From assembly GCF_030272695.1 (NCBI RefSeq), contig NZ_JARFYN010000030.1, forward strand, positions 18,650 to 82,649: DNA of 64,000 nt. The letters run 5' to 3'. Under the pieces are notes generated by a model. It had not been told where the DNA came from, did no database searches, and was given only the letters and a program-made list of their open reading frames with translations. Below are positions 1 to 8,665 of the stretch, piece after piece. This DNA is from Martinezella calliandrae. GTDB lineage: Bacteria > Pseudomonadota > Alphaproteobacteria > Rhizobiales > Rhizobiaceae. The stretch's first letter is position 1. The number at the start of each line of letters is the position of its first letter. Position numbers and translations under genes: made by a program.

Positions 1-212
1 CGGGATCGGAGACAAGGCCAAGGTTCAAGCCGACTATGCCGCCTTCCATCCGCTCCAATACGCGCAGACCGCGGCTGAGATCACGGGTGTAGACATAGGA
101 GATCGAGCCGAATTCGGTGTCATTGGCGACACGGATAGCCTCCTCCTCGGTTTCAAAGGTCGTGATTGCGGCGATCGGGCCGAAAATCTCTACAGTGGTA
201 GTGTTTCGCATA
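1..212 (-). pseudogene. Aldehyde dehydrogenase C-terminal relic, cut by the window edge
   Basis: Read on the minus strand from about 205 downward, one frame gives a conserved aldehyde dehydrogenase segment. It has VEIFGPIAAITTF, then EEEAIRVANDTEFGSISY, then GGIVGLNLGLVSDP. These match the segment after the catalytic cysteine in the NAD(P)-dependent succinate-semialdehyde dehydrogenase branch. Upstream of about 205 the frame loses all family resemblance, and no catalytic Cys or cofactor-binding half follows in 213-610. The 5' part of the gene is therefore missing. The C-terminus lies beyond the left edge. It is most likely a dead fragment left by a rearrangement; its degree of decay outside the window cannot be seen. 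Confidence 0.75.
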
Positions 213-610
213 TGCGATCTCGTCAAGCGGTGAAGTCGCACTTGCTGTCATGAATATGCGTTTCGCGATGACATCGATAGCCCTTGTCGCGCATGACGAT
301 GCCATGCGTGCGCTGGAGATCACTTGCGTGATGATGGTCAGTCCGGGGTTGATTTCGACTATGCGCCGAGCCTCGTTCAGTTCATTTTGTCAAATAAGCC
401 GTCGATTTGGCGCTAGTAGGCATGCGCACACAAGACATGGTAGAGTCTCGCGTCGAGGTATGGCTGAACGAGAATGGCCCAATCGACATCGACCAATTAT
501 GGAACCGTTACGAGCAAAACAAAATATCAGCGTGAGTTCCCAGGGGAGCCCGTCATAAGCTGAATTTTATCCCGTATCGGCTCTTCAACTAGGAATGAGA
601 GTCCCGGATA
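213..610. other. Intergenic stretch, nothing recognised
   Basis: No reading frame here resembles a known family. The 102-codon open frame on the plus strand at 250-558 has atypical composition and no ribosome-binding site, and it is not accepted as a gene. The promoter for the regulator starting at 611 probably lies in the last 100 bases. A weak purine-rich stretch lies about 10 bases before its ATG. Confidence 0.5.
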
Positions 611-1408
611 ATGAAATACGGCATTGATGCAACGACTGCCTCTCGGGTGAGCCCGGAAACGAAACTGATCGTAACGCAGTCGCCATTCGATGCCTTTGTG
701 CGCAAGTACGGCACGACCCCGCGGCGTGGCGTGTTCGGCTATTTCGTGCATGAACTCGGCCGGCGCATCGTCGGCGGCGATTATCCGGTCGGCACGACGC
801 TTCCGAACGAACCGGATCTCGTGGAGCAGTTCGGCATCAGCCGCACTGTCATCCGCGAAGCGATGAAATGCCTGGCAGGCAAGGGGCTGGTGGAAATCAA
901 GACCCGCGTCGGCACGCGCGTCAAGGAGCGCTCCAACTGGCATCACCTCGATACCGACGTCATGGTCTGGCACTACGAGACCGGTCCGTCGACGGAGATC
1001 ATGCGCTCGATCAAGGATCTGCGGCGCGTGCTGGAGCCGGAAGCGACGGCGCGAGCGGCTGCGCGCGGGACCGCGGAGGACTTAGCCGCCATCACCTCTG
1101 CCTACGGGGACATGGTTTCCAGCATCGGCGACGTCAACGTCAATGCCGATGCCGACTTGCGCTTCCATACTGCCATTTTCGCCGCCACCCGTAACATGGT
1201 CTATGCGCAGCTCATCGATTTGATCGCCGTTGCGATCTATGCCAACCGCGCACTTTCGAGCCTCGACGAAGTGGCGGAAGGCCAGAAGCGCTCCCTGCCC
1301 TACCACAAGGACGTCCTCGACGCGATCGTCGCTCGCGATCCGGATGCGGCCCTTAAGGCCTCGCACCGCTTACTCGATTCTTGGCGCATCGATCGCTACG
1401 ATTTCTGA
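611..1408 (+). CDS. GntR/FadR-type transcriptional regulator with FCD domain
   Basis: A 265-residue DNA-binding regulator. A winged helix-turn-helix spans about residues 38-106, with the GntR signature LPNEPDLVEQFGISRTVIREAM at about 64-85 and a GTRV wing at 101-104. The C-terminal FCD ligand-binding domain spans about 125-255. Asp182, His186, His232 and His252 sit where metal-binding residues of FCD domains normally lie. Such proteins usually repress sugar-acid or carboxylate catabolic genes. The flanks hold only relics of an aldehyde dehydrogenase and a quinone oxidoreductase, so its original target may be lost. The N-terminal 35 residues before the domain are longer than usual, so a later start is possible. 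Confidence 0.9.
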   Translation: MKYGIDATTASRVSPETKLIVTQSPFDAFVRKYGTTPRRGVFGYFVHELGRRIVGGDYPVGTTLPNEPDLVEQFGISRTVIREAMKCLAGKGLVEIKTRVGTRVKERSNWHHLDTDVMVWHYETGPSTEIMRSIKDLRRVLEPEATARAAARGTAEDLAAITSAYGDMVSSIGDVNVNADADLRFHTAIFAATRNMVYAQLIDLIAVAIYANRALSSLDEVAEGQKRSLPYHKDVLDAIVARDPDAALKASHRLLDSWRIDRYDF

Positions 1409-1541
1409 GGCGGCAGGGGCCGCCAAGCCCGAACGAAAGCTGCCAGACGACCGGCGAATCTCGATTTTTTGCCCTCGCCTGAGATTGCTCCGGAAGGGAA
1501 AAGGTCGCAACATCGTCGCTTATTTCTTAAAAAACAATAGG

Positions 1542-1945
1542 TTATGCGCCGATCTTCAAGGCGATTTTGCCGCCGGGATGTGGTCGCTTGCCGGGCCGGC
1601 GCGGTTGGCGAATTGCACGGCGTAAGCACTGACATTGCCGCCGCACCATGGATGGGCACAGTCCGGCCGCGCCGGAGTTTTACCTGTTCGAACAGCGCCT
1701 GCCATACCGTCACGGCTATCACGGGAAGGGAAGCGGCCTCGACATCGTCGAACCAGATCGGCTTCTTGGCGACCATCCCCGCGGACGCGACCGCATAGTC
1801 AGCATAAGCCCCGACAAAGCGGGGATCGCTGGGGCCGAAGACGGCATCGCCGACCGCAAATTCGCTCACTCCAGGACAATTGCCTCGACGATGCCGCCCA
1901 GGTCCGAGCCGAGCGTCAGCGGCAGAGGTTGCGGTAGCGCGCTTT
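1542..1945 (-). pseudogene. Quinone oxidoreductase (MDR family) relic with frameshifts and internal deletion
   Basis: Minus-strand pieces of a zinc-independent medium-chain dehydrogenase, quinone oxidoreductase type. From the 5' side one reads LTLGSDLGGIVEAI, then after a small disruption SEFAVGDAVFG, then LPVIAVTVWQALFEQ, then IHGAA. A frame change near 1640 restores GNVSAYAVQFANRAG. This joins directly to the family C-terminal end GGKIALKIGA and a stop at 1542-1544. About 150 codons of the Rossmann and C-terminal half are missing. At least two frame breaks plus a deletion rule out a working enzyme. The family reduces quinones or other alpha,beta-unsaturated carbonyls with NADPH. Confidence 0.75.
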
Positions 1946-1984
1946 TTTGCCGGTTCGGATCCAACCTAAAAGTTGGGCAGACAG

Positions 1985-3481
1985 TCAGTGCGTCATCGCT
2001 TCCTGCGCATCCGTCTTTGGCATCTGCCGGCGACCCGCGTCATGCGCCACCGGAATGAGCCAGGTTGTCGCACTGGTCAGGACCGCGACCACGACGACAC
2101 CCCAGAAACTCCAATGCAGGGCGGCATCGAAGACGCCACGGATCGCCGGATTACCGGCGAGATCGGAAAGTCCGCTCGGCTGGTTCAGGACATCATGCAG
2201 CTTGGCGGCCAGATCGCCGCTGCCGAAATGGACAATTCCAATATTGAGCACCGCACCCAACGCAGTCGCGCCGAGCGTGTTGCCGAGACTGCGCGAAAAG
2301 ATGATGGACGCTGTGGCGCTGCCGCGCATCGACCATTCCACGCTCTCCTGTACGAGCACGATACTGGTAAGGCTGATGAGACCCATGCCGAAACCCATCA
2401 GGAAAGAGCCGATACCAGCCAGAACCGGGCTGCTTTCCGGTGTCAGGAACAGAAGGAAAGCGGATCCGAAGGGGAACATGAAGCTGCCGACGCGAAGCGT
2501 CCTGCGAATGCCGAACGTGCGGAAGAAGCGGCTCGACAGCATGACCGCCAACGGCCAGCCGACGATCAACATTGTCAGCGTAAAGCCGGCCACCAGCGGC
2601 GAACGGCCGAGCACGCCCTGCACATAGATCGGCAATATGGTCGTCAGCCCGATCAGAGCCATGCCGGCCAAAAGCGTGGCCGCATTGCTGGTCGCCACCA
2701 AACGCCGGCCCCAGAGCTCGATCGAGATGATCGGTTCCGGCGCGCGCCGCTCTTGAAGAAGAAACAGTGCGCCCGCGACAACAAAGACGATCGCGAGGGA
2801 TCCGAGAATACTGAGGCCGGAGTCGGTTTCGGTGAGGATCACCAGGAGCGAGATGATCGATATCGAGAACAAGATCGTGCCGAGATAATCGATCCTCGCC
2901 TCACGCGGCGTGATCTGCTCATGCAGGAAGAAGGCGAAGCCGACGATGGTCAGAACGCCAAACGGCAGGTTGATCCAAAAGATCCAAGCCCAGGAAAAAT
3001 TATTGACGATGATGCCGCCGGCAAGCGGACCGATAACGGCTGATACCGCCCAAACGCTGGCGAGTACGCCTTGCACTTTGGCGCGCTCCTCCAGCTTGTA
3101 GAGATCGCCGACCACGGTCATTGTCACCGGCTGGATCGCACCGGCGCCGAGGCCCTGCAGCAACCGGAAAGCGATCAGCGAGGCCATCGACCAGGCAAAA
3201 CCCGCAAGCGCCGAACCGACGAGGAAAACCAGGATGCCGCCGATCAGGATCGGCTTGCGGCCGAAAATATCCGACAGCTTGCCGTAGATCACCGTCGTCG
3301 TGGACTGCGCCAGGAGGAAGGCAGAGAAAACCCAGCTATAATAAGTGAAGCCGCCGAGCTGGCCCACGATGCGGGGCATGGCGGTGGCAACGATTGTCGC
3401 CTCGACCGCGACCATGAAGGTCGCGAGCATGATCGAGACAATGACCAACGGACGTCTAGAACGATCGGCCGTACTGGACAT
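1985..3481 (-). CDS. MFS transporter, DHA2 (EmrB/QacA) family
   Basis: A 498-residue integral membrane protein, the size of 14-helix DHA2 exporters. After a short basic N-terminus it opens with the helix VIVSIMLATFMVAVEATIV and continues with the motif A loop GKLSDIFGRKP at about 66-76. RLLQGLGAGAIQP at about 107-119 is the family motif B region, and GPLAGGI in helix 5 is the antiporter motif C. Such proteins export drugs or organic acids in exchange for protons across the inner membrane. A ribosome-binding site (AGGAA) precedes the ATG at 3481. No adaptor or outer-membrane partner is adjacent. It lies alone between relics, so its substrate is unknown. Confidence 0.9.
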   Translation of the reverse strand: MSSTADRSRRPLVIVSIMLATFMVAVEATIVATAMPRIVGQLGGFTYYSWVFSAFLLAQSTTTVIYGKLSDIFGRKPILIGGILVFLVGSALAGFAWSMASLIAFRLLQGLGAGAIQPVTMTVVGDLYKLEERAKVQGVLASVWAVSAVIGPLAGGIIVNNFSWAWIFWINLPFGVLTIVGFAFFLHEQITPREARIDYLGTILFSISIISLLVILTETDSGLSILGSLAIVFVVAGALFLLQERRAPEPIISIELWGRRLVATSNAATLLAGMALIGLTTILPIYVQGVLGRSPLVAGFTLTMLIVGWPLAVMLSSRFFRTFGIRRTLRVGSFMFPFGSAFLLFLTPESSPVLAGIGSFLMGFGMGLISLTSIVLVQESVEWSMRGSATASIIFSRSLGNTLGATALGAVLNIGIVHFGSGDLAAKLHDVLNQPSGLSDLAGNPAIRGVFDAALHWSFWGVVVVAVLTSATTWLIPVAHDAGRRQMPKTDAQEAMTH

Positions 3482-3729
3482 GACATTCCTTTCTGACTGT
3501 TCCGCCCGGCCGCGAATGCCTGCAGGCCGTCGACACGGCCATAGGCGAACGAGAATTTTGGGATCAACGTCGGAGGGCTAAGCAACTACGGGGGCGTTGG
3601 CCTGCTGAATCATTGTAATAAGCAATGCATACTTATGCCAGCGTGTGTCAACCGTTTAACAGGGCACACTCTGTTCCTTGACTGCTCGCTTCTATGCAAT
3701 TTTGGACCTGTGGTACAGCAATTCGCGGT

Positions 3730-4206
3730 TCACCACACGCCATCATGCAGCGCCGTTGCCTCCTCGCAGAGCATCGGCCCGACGACCTCGACTCTACGCT
3801 GACCCGCTTCAAAAACCACGCGACAGGGCAGATCAAGTGTCGGATTTTCGGGATGACTGCCGATGATTGCCTTCAATCGGCTTTCACTGAGACCATAGAC
3901 AACGCGGCCGACCCCGGCCCAATAGGCGGCGCCGGCGCACATGGCGCAAGGTTCTGCGGAGGTGTACATCGTGCATTGCACGAGAAAACCCGGCGAATAT
4001 TGCTGCGAAGCCCTCGTCATTAGCACACGCTCCGCGTGGCCCGTCATGTCTTGCGTTGGATTGTAGGCGTTTTCCTGTTCCATCAGCACTGAGCCGTCAG
4101 GCCCAACGAGTATGGCACCGAACGGATGATTCCCATTCAGCCGCGCCCGTGACGCCACCTCAAAGGAGCGGCGCAGAAAGACTTCGTCGTCGAGAGGAGC
4201 GATCAT
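3730..4206 (-). CDS. Nucleoside deaminase of the zinc-dependent cytidine/deoxycytidylate deaminase superfamily
   Basis: A 158-residue cytoplasmic enzyme with the complete catalytic signature. His57-Ala58-Glu59 (HAE) supplies one zinc ligand and the proton shuttle, and Pro86-Cys87-Ala-Met-Cys90 (PCAMC) supplies the two cysteine ligands. NHPFGAILVG at 26-35 is the typical N-terminal strand of the guanine/adenosine deaminase-like branch (GuaD/TadA). It probably deaminates a free base or nucleoside for purine or pyrimidine salvage. It is not the essential tRNA deaminase, since it sits in an accessory region. No partner genes are adjacent: relics of an aldehyde dehydrogenase lie upstream and an MFS gene downstream. 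The start at 4206 fits the family length. Confidence 0.88.
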   Translation of the reverse strand: MIAPLDDEVFLRRSFEVASRARLNGNHPFGAILVGPDGSVLMEQENAYNPTQDMTGHAERVLMTRASQQYSPGFLVQCTMYTSAEPCAMCAGAAYWAGVGRVVYGLSESRLKAIIGSHPENPTLDLPCRVVFEAGQRRVEVVGPMLCEEATALHDGVW

Positions 4207-4338
4207 GGGTCACCGCTTTGCAATGAATCGCAATATCAGCAGCTTGCGCGTTGCAAATCCGGCTGACAAGTCGCCATTTCAAGGCTGGTGCAGGAATTAC
4301 GCTGTTCAAGTGGCAGCGATCATGCTGTCGGGCTCCAA

Positions 4339-4640
4339 CTAGACTTCCAGACCAAAAACACCGCATTCACGGCCGATGCCGGATTGCTTGAAACCGCCGA
4401 AGGGCGCCATAGGCTCATTGTGAAAACCATTGACTAAGACTCGGCCGGCCGCGAGGCGCCAAGTGACCGTGCGGGCGTGCGCGGATTGGAGGAGAGCATA
4501 TAGGCCTTCAGGCCGTAGATGGTGTCATTGGCGATTGCGATCGCCTCCTGCTCGCTCCTGTAGTTGAGGACGCAGAGAACCGGCCCGAAGATTTCCTCGC
4601 GAGCGATCGTCATGTCGTTGGTGACACCGGTGAAAACGTG
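4339..4640 (-). pseudogene. Aldehyde dehydrogenase C-terminal relic with frameshift
   Basis: The minus strand encodes the last third of an aldehyde dehydrogenase (betaine-aldehyde type). It reads TIAREEIFGPVLCVLNY and EAIAIANDTIYGLKAYMLSS. A frame change near 4478 leads to TWRLAAGRVLVNGFHNEP, MAPFGGFKQSGIGRE and a stop at 4339-4341. No N-terminal domain or catalytic cysteine lies upstream; at about 4640 the similarity stops abruptly. The frameshift and 5' truncation make it non-functional. It is a different subfamily from the relic at 1-212. Confidence 0.8.
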
Positions 4641-4752
4641 AAGAACGATAACTTCCCATGAAAAACGATAATAGATCGCGAATTTCATGAAATTTGAAAC
4701 TTTATTGCGTCGGGAATGGGTAGGATCCAACCGCGGAATGGCTGAGGAATGG

Positions 4753-4959
4753 CTAGCGTGCTAACCGCGGCCGGCTGGCGAGCCCGGGCAGCTCCGGCCG
4801 CGTCAGCGTATGGCGCTGATCCGCCTGCCAGTTCATTGTGAACGCCAGCGAACGCGGAGCTTCGATCTGCATGACGTTCAATGCCCTGGCCAGTGCCGCG
4901 CTCGGCGATAAAAGCGAACCAGCGATCACGCCGACTGCGAGCAACCTAGTGCTTTTCAT
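4753..4959 (-). pseudogene. Signal-peptide-bearing fragment, probably a periplasmic binding-protein relic
   Basis: A 68-codon minus-strand frame starts with a convincing Sec signal peptide (MKSTRLLAVGVIAGSLL, cleavage near ALA at 22-24). It continues with ALNVMQIEAPRSL, which resembles the mature N-terminus of family 5 peptide-binding proteins. After about residue 40 it reads as unrelated, basic sequence and stops. The simplest reading is a binding-protein gene with its body deleted. A genuine short secreted protein cannot be excluded. It lies just upstream of, and divergent from, the ROK regulator of the peptide cassette. Confidence 0.4.
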
Positions 4960-4995
4960 GAGGTCTTGTGAAAATCATCATCTCGTTCACCCATT

Positions 4996-6225
4996 TTGGA
5001 TGTCTACCATCCATCGGCCGTGCGGTTGATTTGTTCATTTGCTGAACTTATTGTCGAGCCAAATACGCAGACACCCAGGCGGAACATCGAATTGCTGACC
5101 TCCTCGCAGCGACAGCTTCTGCGCGTCATCAGCGAGTCCGGCCCACTCAGCCGGACGGTCCTTGCCGCGTCGATGGGGCTCAGCAAGGCGGCGATGAGCG
5201 GCATCGCTCGCGACCTCATTACACTCGGCGTCCTGCACGAAACCGAGACGGTCTACGGTCAGGGCCGACCCTCGATATTGCTCGACTTGCATCCCGAAGC
5301 CGCGTTCTTCGTCGGCATTTCACTGCTTGAAGATCCGGCACCGATGATCCTTAGCGATCTCAATGGCAAGATCATCGCCCGGGAGAACATGCCGCTGTCG
5401 CGCGATCCGGAGATCGTTGCAGGATTGATCGCCGACGCGCTTCCAAAGTTGCTCGCCCGGCGGCCGGACGCGGCGGACAAATTGTCAGGCCTCGGCGTGG
5501 CTCTCTCCGGTTTCGTCGACGAGAAACAGGCCAATTGCGTGCAGTCCACCTTGCTCGGCTGGCAGGACGTACAGCTAGCCAAGATCATCCGGCAAAAGAC
5601 CGGCATCGAGACATTCATCGAAAATGATGCCAAGGCGGTCGCCGTCAGTGAAAAGCTATTCGGCAGTGTCCGCGACATCCAGAATTTCAGCGTCGTCTCC
5701 TTCGGCGACGGCGTCGGCTGCGCCCATTTTATCGGCGGCAAGCTCTATCGCGGCAATCGCGGCGGCGCAGGCGAAATCGCCCATTGTACCATCGAGCCCA
5801 ACGGCTCGCCCTGTCGATGCGGCAAGCGCGGCTGCCTCGATACGGTCGCGTCGGTAGAGGCGATCAAGGAAATGTCGAAGGCGGAGGGACTTGCCTGCAC
5901 TTCGCTCACCGAGCTCGAAGAAGAGGCCTCGGTCGGCAACGCCGTCGCTATCCGCATTTTGCATCGGGCCGGCGCCGCCCTGGGCCTCGCGATCGCCCAC
6001 CTCATCCAGTTCAACGATCCCGGCATGATCCTGATCACCCATGTCGAAGGCAATTTCGATGGATTGTTCGGCACGGTCATGCGGCAGGCGATCGAAGCCA
6101 ATGTGCTGCCGCGCTATGCCGGCCAGACGCCGATCCGCACCCAGCGCGTCGATAGCGACATCTGGGCGCGGGGGGCTGCCAGCATCGCCGCCCATAATTT
6201 CCTGATTGGCCCCAACCCGAATTGA
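4996..6225 (+). CDS. ROK-family transcriptional regulator (NagC/XylR type)
   Basis: A 409-residue regulator. A winged helix-turn-helix lies at about residues 35-92 (LLRVISESGPLSRTVLA, then GLSKAAMSGIARDL). A ROK sugar-kinase-like domain follows from about 103. The zinc-binding motif is intact, with Cys273, Cys275 and Cys280 in CRCGKRGC, after GGAGEIAH at 256-263. Glu209-Asn210-Asp211 is the usual END motif. The N-terminal phosphate loop DxGGT of the kinase domain is missing (it reads FVGISLLED), so it should bind a ligand but not phosphorylate it. It ends 9 bases before the metallopeptidase gene and probably controls the peptide cassette. The start is uncertain: the first 30 residues are not family-like. 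Confidence 0.88.
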   Translation: MDVYHPSAVRLICSFAELIVEPNTQTPRRNIELLTSSQRQLLRVISESGPLSRTVLAASMGLSKAAMSGIARDLITLGVLHETETVYGQGRPSILLDLHPEAAFFVGISLLEDPAPMILSDLNGKIIARENMPLSRDPEIVAGLIADALPKLLARRPDAADKLSGLGVALSGFVDEKQANCVQSTLLGWQDVQLAKIIRQKTGIETFIENDAKAVAVSEKLFGSVRDIQNFSVVSFGDGVGCAHFIGGKLYRGNRGGAGEIAHCTIEPNGSPCRCGKRGCLDTVASVEAIKEMSKAEGLACTSLTELEEEASVGNAVAIRILHRAGAALGLAIAHLIQFNDPGMILITHVEGNFDGLFGTVMRQAIEANVLPRYAGQTPIRTQRVDSDIWARGAASIAAHNFLIGPNPN

Positions 6226-6234
6226 GGTTTCCCC

Positions 6235-7680
6235 ATGCGCATCGCCGTCGGTGGCATTCATATCGAATGCAGCACGTACAACCCCGTCCTGAACGAAGAG
6301 GAAGATTTTCTGGTTGTACGGGGGGAGGAATTGACGGCCGCGCCCTATTTCGCATTTCTCAAAGACTATGACGCCGAATTCCTGCCGACGATTCACGCCA
6401 GGGCCATCGCGGGCGGTCCGGTCGCCCGACACACCTATGAAGCCTTCAAGGCAGAATTTCTGCAGCGGTTGAAGCCGCTGCTGCCGCTCGACGGTCTGTA
6501 TCTCGCCATGCATGGGGCGATGTATGTCGAGGGCATGGAGGATGCCGAGGGCGATTGGATCAGCGCTGCCCGCGAACTGGTCGGCGACGACTGCACAATT
6601 TCGGCGAGCTATGACCTGCATGGCAATGTCACGCAGCGCATTATCGATGCATTGGACATGTATTCAACCTATCGCACTGCGCCGCATATCGACGTCGAGG
6701 AAACCATGCGCCGCGCGGTGACGATGCTTACCGAAAGCCTCAAAACCGGCGTGAAGCCAATCCTGCTCTGGGCGCCGATCCCGGTCGTGCTGCCCGGTGA
6801 ACGCACCAGCACGGTCGACGATCCCGCAAAGAGCCTCTATCAGCTGCTGCCCGGCATCGATGCCATCGACGGCGTGTGGGATGCCTCACTGATGGTCGGC
6901 TATGTCTGGGCCGACGAGCCGCGCGCCACGGCCGCTGCCATCATGACCGGCACGGATCGTTGTGTTCTCGAGCGCGAGGCGAAACGGCTGGCGCAGGCCT
7001 ACTGGGATGTCCGCAAGGATTTCGTCTTCGGCTGCGAGACCGGCACGATCGAGGAGTGCGTCTCAAAGGCAATTGCGAGCCCGACAATGCCGGTGGTGCT
7101 TGCCGAATCCGGCGATAACCCGACCGGTGGCGGCGTCGGCGACCGCGCCGATGTCCTGGCGGAGCTGATCGCCAAGGGTGCGACCGGCGTCGTTTTCGCC
7201 GGGATTGCCGACAAGGCGGCAACCGAAGCCTGTTATGCCACAGGCGTCGGCGCGAAACTCGATCTGGTTGTCGGCGCATCGCTAGACACCAAGGGCAGCA
7301 AACCGGTGACCGCCGAGTTCACCGTCAAGTTCCTGTTGAATACCGACGATGCCACGGACCGCCAGGCTGTCGTCACGGTCGGCGGCATCGATCTGGTACT
7401 GTCTGCAAAACGTCGCCCCTATCACAATATCGCCGATTTCGCGCGTCTCGGTCTTGATCCGCAGCGCGCCAAGATCGTTGTCGTGAAGTCCGGCTATCTC
7501 TCCCCGGAACTGGCTCCGATCGCCAATCCGAACCTGATGGCGCTCTCGCCCGGTGTCGTCGACCAGTTCGTTGAGCGCCTGCCGCGGCTGCGCAAGCAGA
7601 AGCCGACCTATCCTTTCGACAAGGATTTTACCTTCACGCCCGAGGTGGCGCCCTCTGCACGCTCGGCAGGTCGTTCCTGA
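6235..7680 (+). CDS. M81-family metallopeptidase (microcystinase C / MlrC-like)
   Basis: A 481-residue protein matching the MlrC family over its whole length (DUF1485 N-terminal domain plus MlrC C-terminal domain). Likely zinc ligands are Asp127 and His129 in SYDLHGNVT and His151 in YRTAPHIDVEET; HGAM at 93-96 and Glu11 in GIHIECST are further family positions. GDNPTGGGVGDRADV marks the start of the C-terminal domain. In Sphingomonas, MlrC cleaves linearised microcystin and its tetrapeptide, which contain gamma-linked D-Glu. It has no signal peptide and should act in the cytoplasm. The gene follows the ROK regulator by 9 bases and heads a peptide-uptake cassette, so it probably hydrolyses an imported unusual peptide. 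The exact substrate is unknown. Confidence 0.88.
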   Translation: MRIAVGGIHIECSTYNPVLNEEEDFLVVRGEELTAAPYFAFLKDYDAEFLPTIHARAIAGGPVARHTYEAFKAEFLQRLKPLLPLDGLYLAMHGAMYVEGMEDAEGDWISAARELVGDDCTISASYDLHGNVTQRIIDALDMYSTYRTAPHIDVEETMRRAVTMLTESLKTGVKPILLWAPIPVVLPGERTSTVDDPAKSLYQLLPGIDAIDGVWDASLMVGYVWADEPRATAAAIMTGTDRCVLEREAKRLAQAYWDVRKDFVFGCETGTIEECVSKAIASPTMPVVLAESGDNPTGGGVGDRADVLAELIAKGATGVVFAGIADKAATEACYATGVGAKLDLVVGASLDTKGSKPVTAEFTVKFLLNTDDATDRQAVVTVGGIDLVLSAKRRPYHNIADFARLGLDPQRAKIVVVKSGYLSPELAPIANPNLMALSPGVVDQFVERLPRLRKQKPTYPFDKDFTFTPEVAPSARSAGRS

Positions 7681-7805
7681 TCACCGCGACGGCACGACGC
7701 TCCGATTTTCGCCGCAAAATTGGGTGCGCTGCACAACTATTGCGCACCACAATATACTGCCCAAAAAAGAGCTTGACGGTGCGAGCGAGTTGAATTTGTA
7801 TTGAA

Positions 7806-7829
7806 CCAATCGAACATTGGTACGAACCA
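7806..7829. promoter_or_regulatory. Overlapping inverted repeats, candidate GntR operator
   Basis: Two overlapping dyads lie just before the GntR gene. CCAAT-5 bases-ATTGG is at 7806-7820 and TGGT-4 bases-ACCA is at 7818-7829. The second resembles FadR-subfamily operators (TGGT...ACCA). Their position at the start codon suggests autoregulation. This is inferred from sequence only. Confidence 0.4.
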
Positions 7830-7838
7830 TTGAACCCC

Positions 7839-8576
7839 ATGGCAGCCAGCGGTCTCCCGGAAAATTCGACCCACGCCCTGGAGAAACTCCGGGGTCTGTT
7901 GGGCTCGGACAACCTGGAGCCAGACGGCAAGCTGCCGACCGAGCGCGCGCTTTCGGAGATGTTCGGCGTAAGCCGCCGTGCCATCAGGCGGGCCTTGGAA
8001 GTGCTGGAGGCCGAAGGCCGCATCTGGCGGCGCCAGGGATCGGGCACCTATGCCGGCCAACGCCCCGACGAATGGAGCCAGCATGTCGGTTCGCTGATCG
8101 CCGGCACCAACCTGATGGAAATCATGGAAGTGCGCCTGCGCGTCGAGCCACAGCTTGCTCAACTCGCTGCCATGCGCGCCAAACCCGATGATATCGACCG
8201 CATGTACGAGCTGACGAAAAAGATCTTCACAAGCGGCGATGCCGATAGCCGCGAACTCTGGGACGGCGCGTTGCATCGCCTGATCGCACAGAGCGCCGGC
8301 AATCAGTTCTTTCTGACAATCTTCGATGTCATCAACCATGTCCGCCAGGACGAGGCATGGCAAACCATTCGCGAATTGGCCCGCAGCATCAACAGGACAC
8401 GCCCAGTAACCTATGCGCAACACGTGGCGATCATCGATGCGATCGCAGCCCGCGATCCAATCAGAGCTGCCGAAGCCATGCGCCAGCATCTGCTAGTGCT
8501 GCAGGAAAGCCTCATTCGCATCACCTCGCTGGACGCTCAACATCCGGAGAAGGAACTGGCCGAGGAGTTGAAATGA
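7839..8576 (+). CDS. GntR/FadR-family regulator of the peptide cassette
   Basis: A 245-residue regulator if read from the ATG at 7839; a TTG at 7830 is an in-frame alternative, and neither has a good ribosome-binding site. The winged helix-turn-helix covers about residues 10-70, with LPTERALSEMFGVSRRAI and the wing RRQGSGTYAG. The C-terminal FCD-type domain covers about 90-230, including LWDGALHRLIAQSAGN (a typical metal-binding helix) and YAQHVAIIDAI. It lies between the metallopeptidase gene and the binding-protein gene on the same strand, with 89 bases before the latter, so it probably controls the importer genes. Palindromes overlapping its start suggest self-regulation. Confidence 0.88.
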   Translation: MAASGLPENSTHALEKLRGLLGSDNLEPDGKLPTERALSEMFGVSRRAIRRALEVLEAEGRIWRRQGSGTYAGQRPDEWSQHVGSLIAGTNLMEIMEVRLRVEPQLAQLAAMRAKPDDIDRMYELTKKIFTSGDADSRELWDGALHRLIAQSAGNQFFLTIFDVINHVRQDEAWQTIRELARSINRTRPVTYAQHVAIIDAIAARDPIRAAEAMRQHLLVLQESLIRITSLDAQHPEKELAEELK

Positions 8577-8665
8577 CCATTGGCGTGCCAAGACGCCGGG
8601 ACCGACGGCCGGAGAGGAAACCGGCCGGAAATGCATTGAAAACAAAATCATAACAGGAGAACATC

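Noticed and set aside
250..558. 102-codon plus-strand frame
   Set aside because: No ribosome-binding site, no family and patchy composition; it lies in a relic-rich gap.
1973..3043. 356-codon plus-strand frame
   Set aside because: It is antisense to the MFS transporter and very rich in Arg, Asp and Gln, as expected of a high-GC shadow frame.
8573..8653. Tiny 26-codon frame overlapping the GntR stop (ATGA)
   Set aside because: It is very rich in Arg and Lys, has no family, and ends just before the ribosome-binding site of the binding-protein gene; it is more likely leader sequence.
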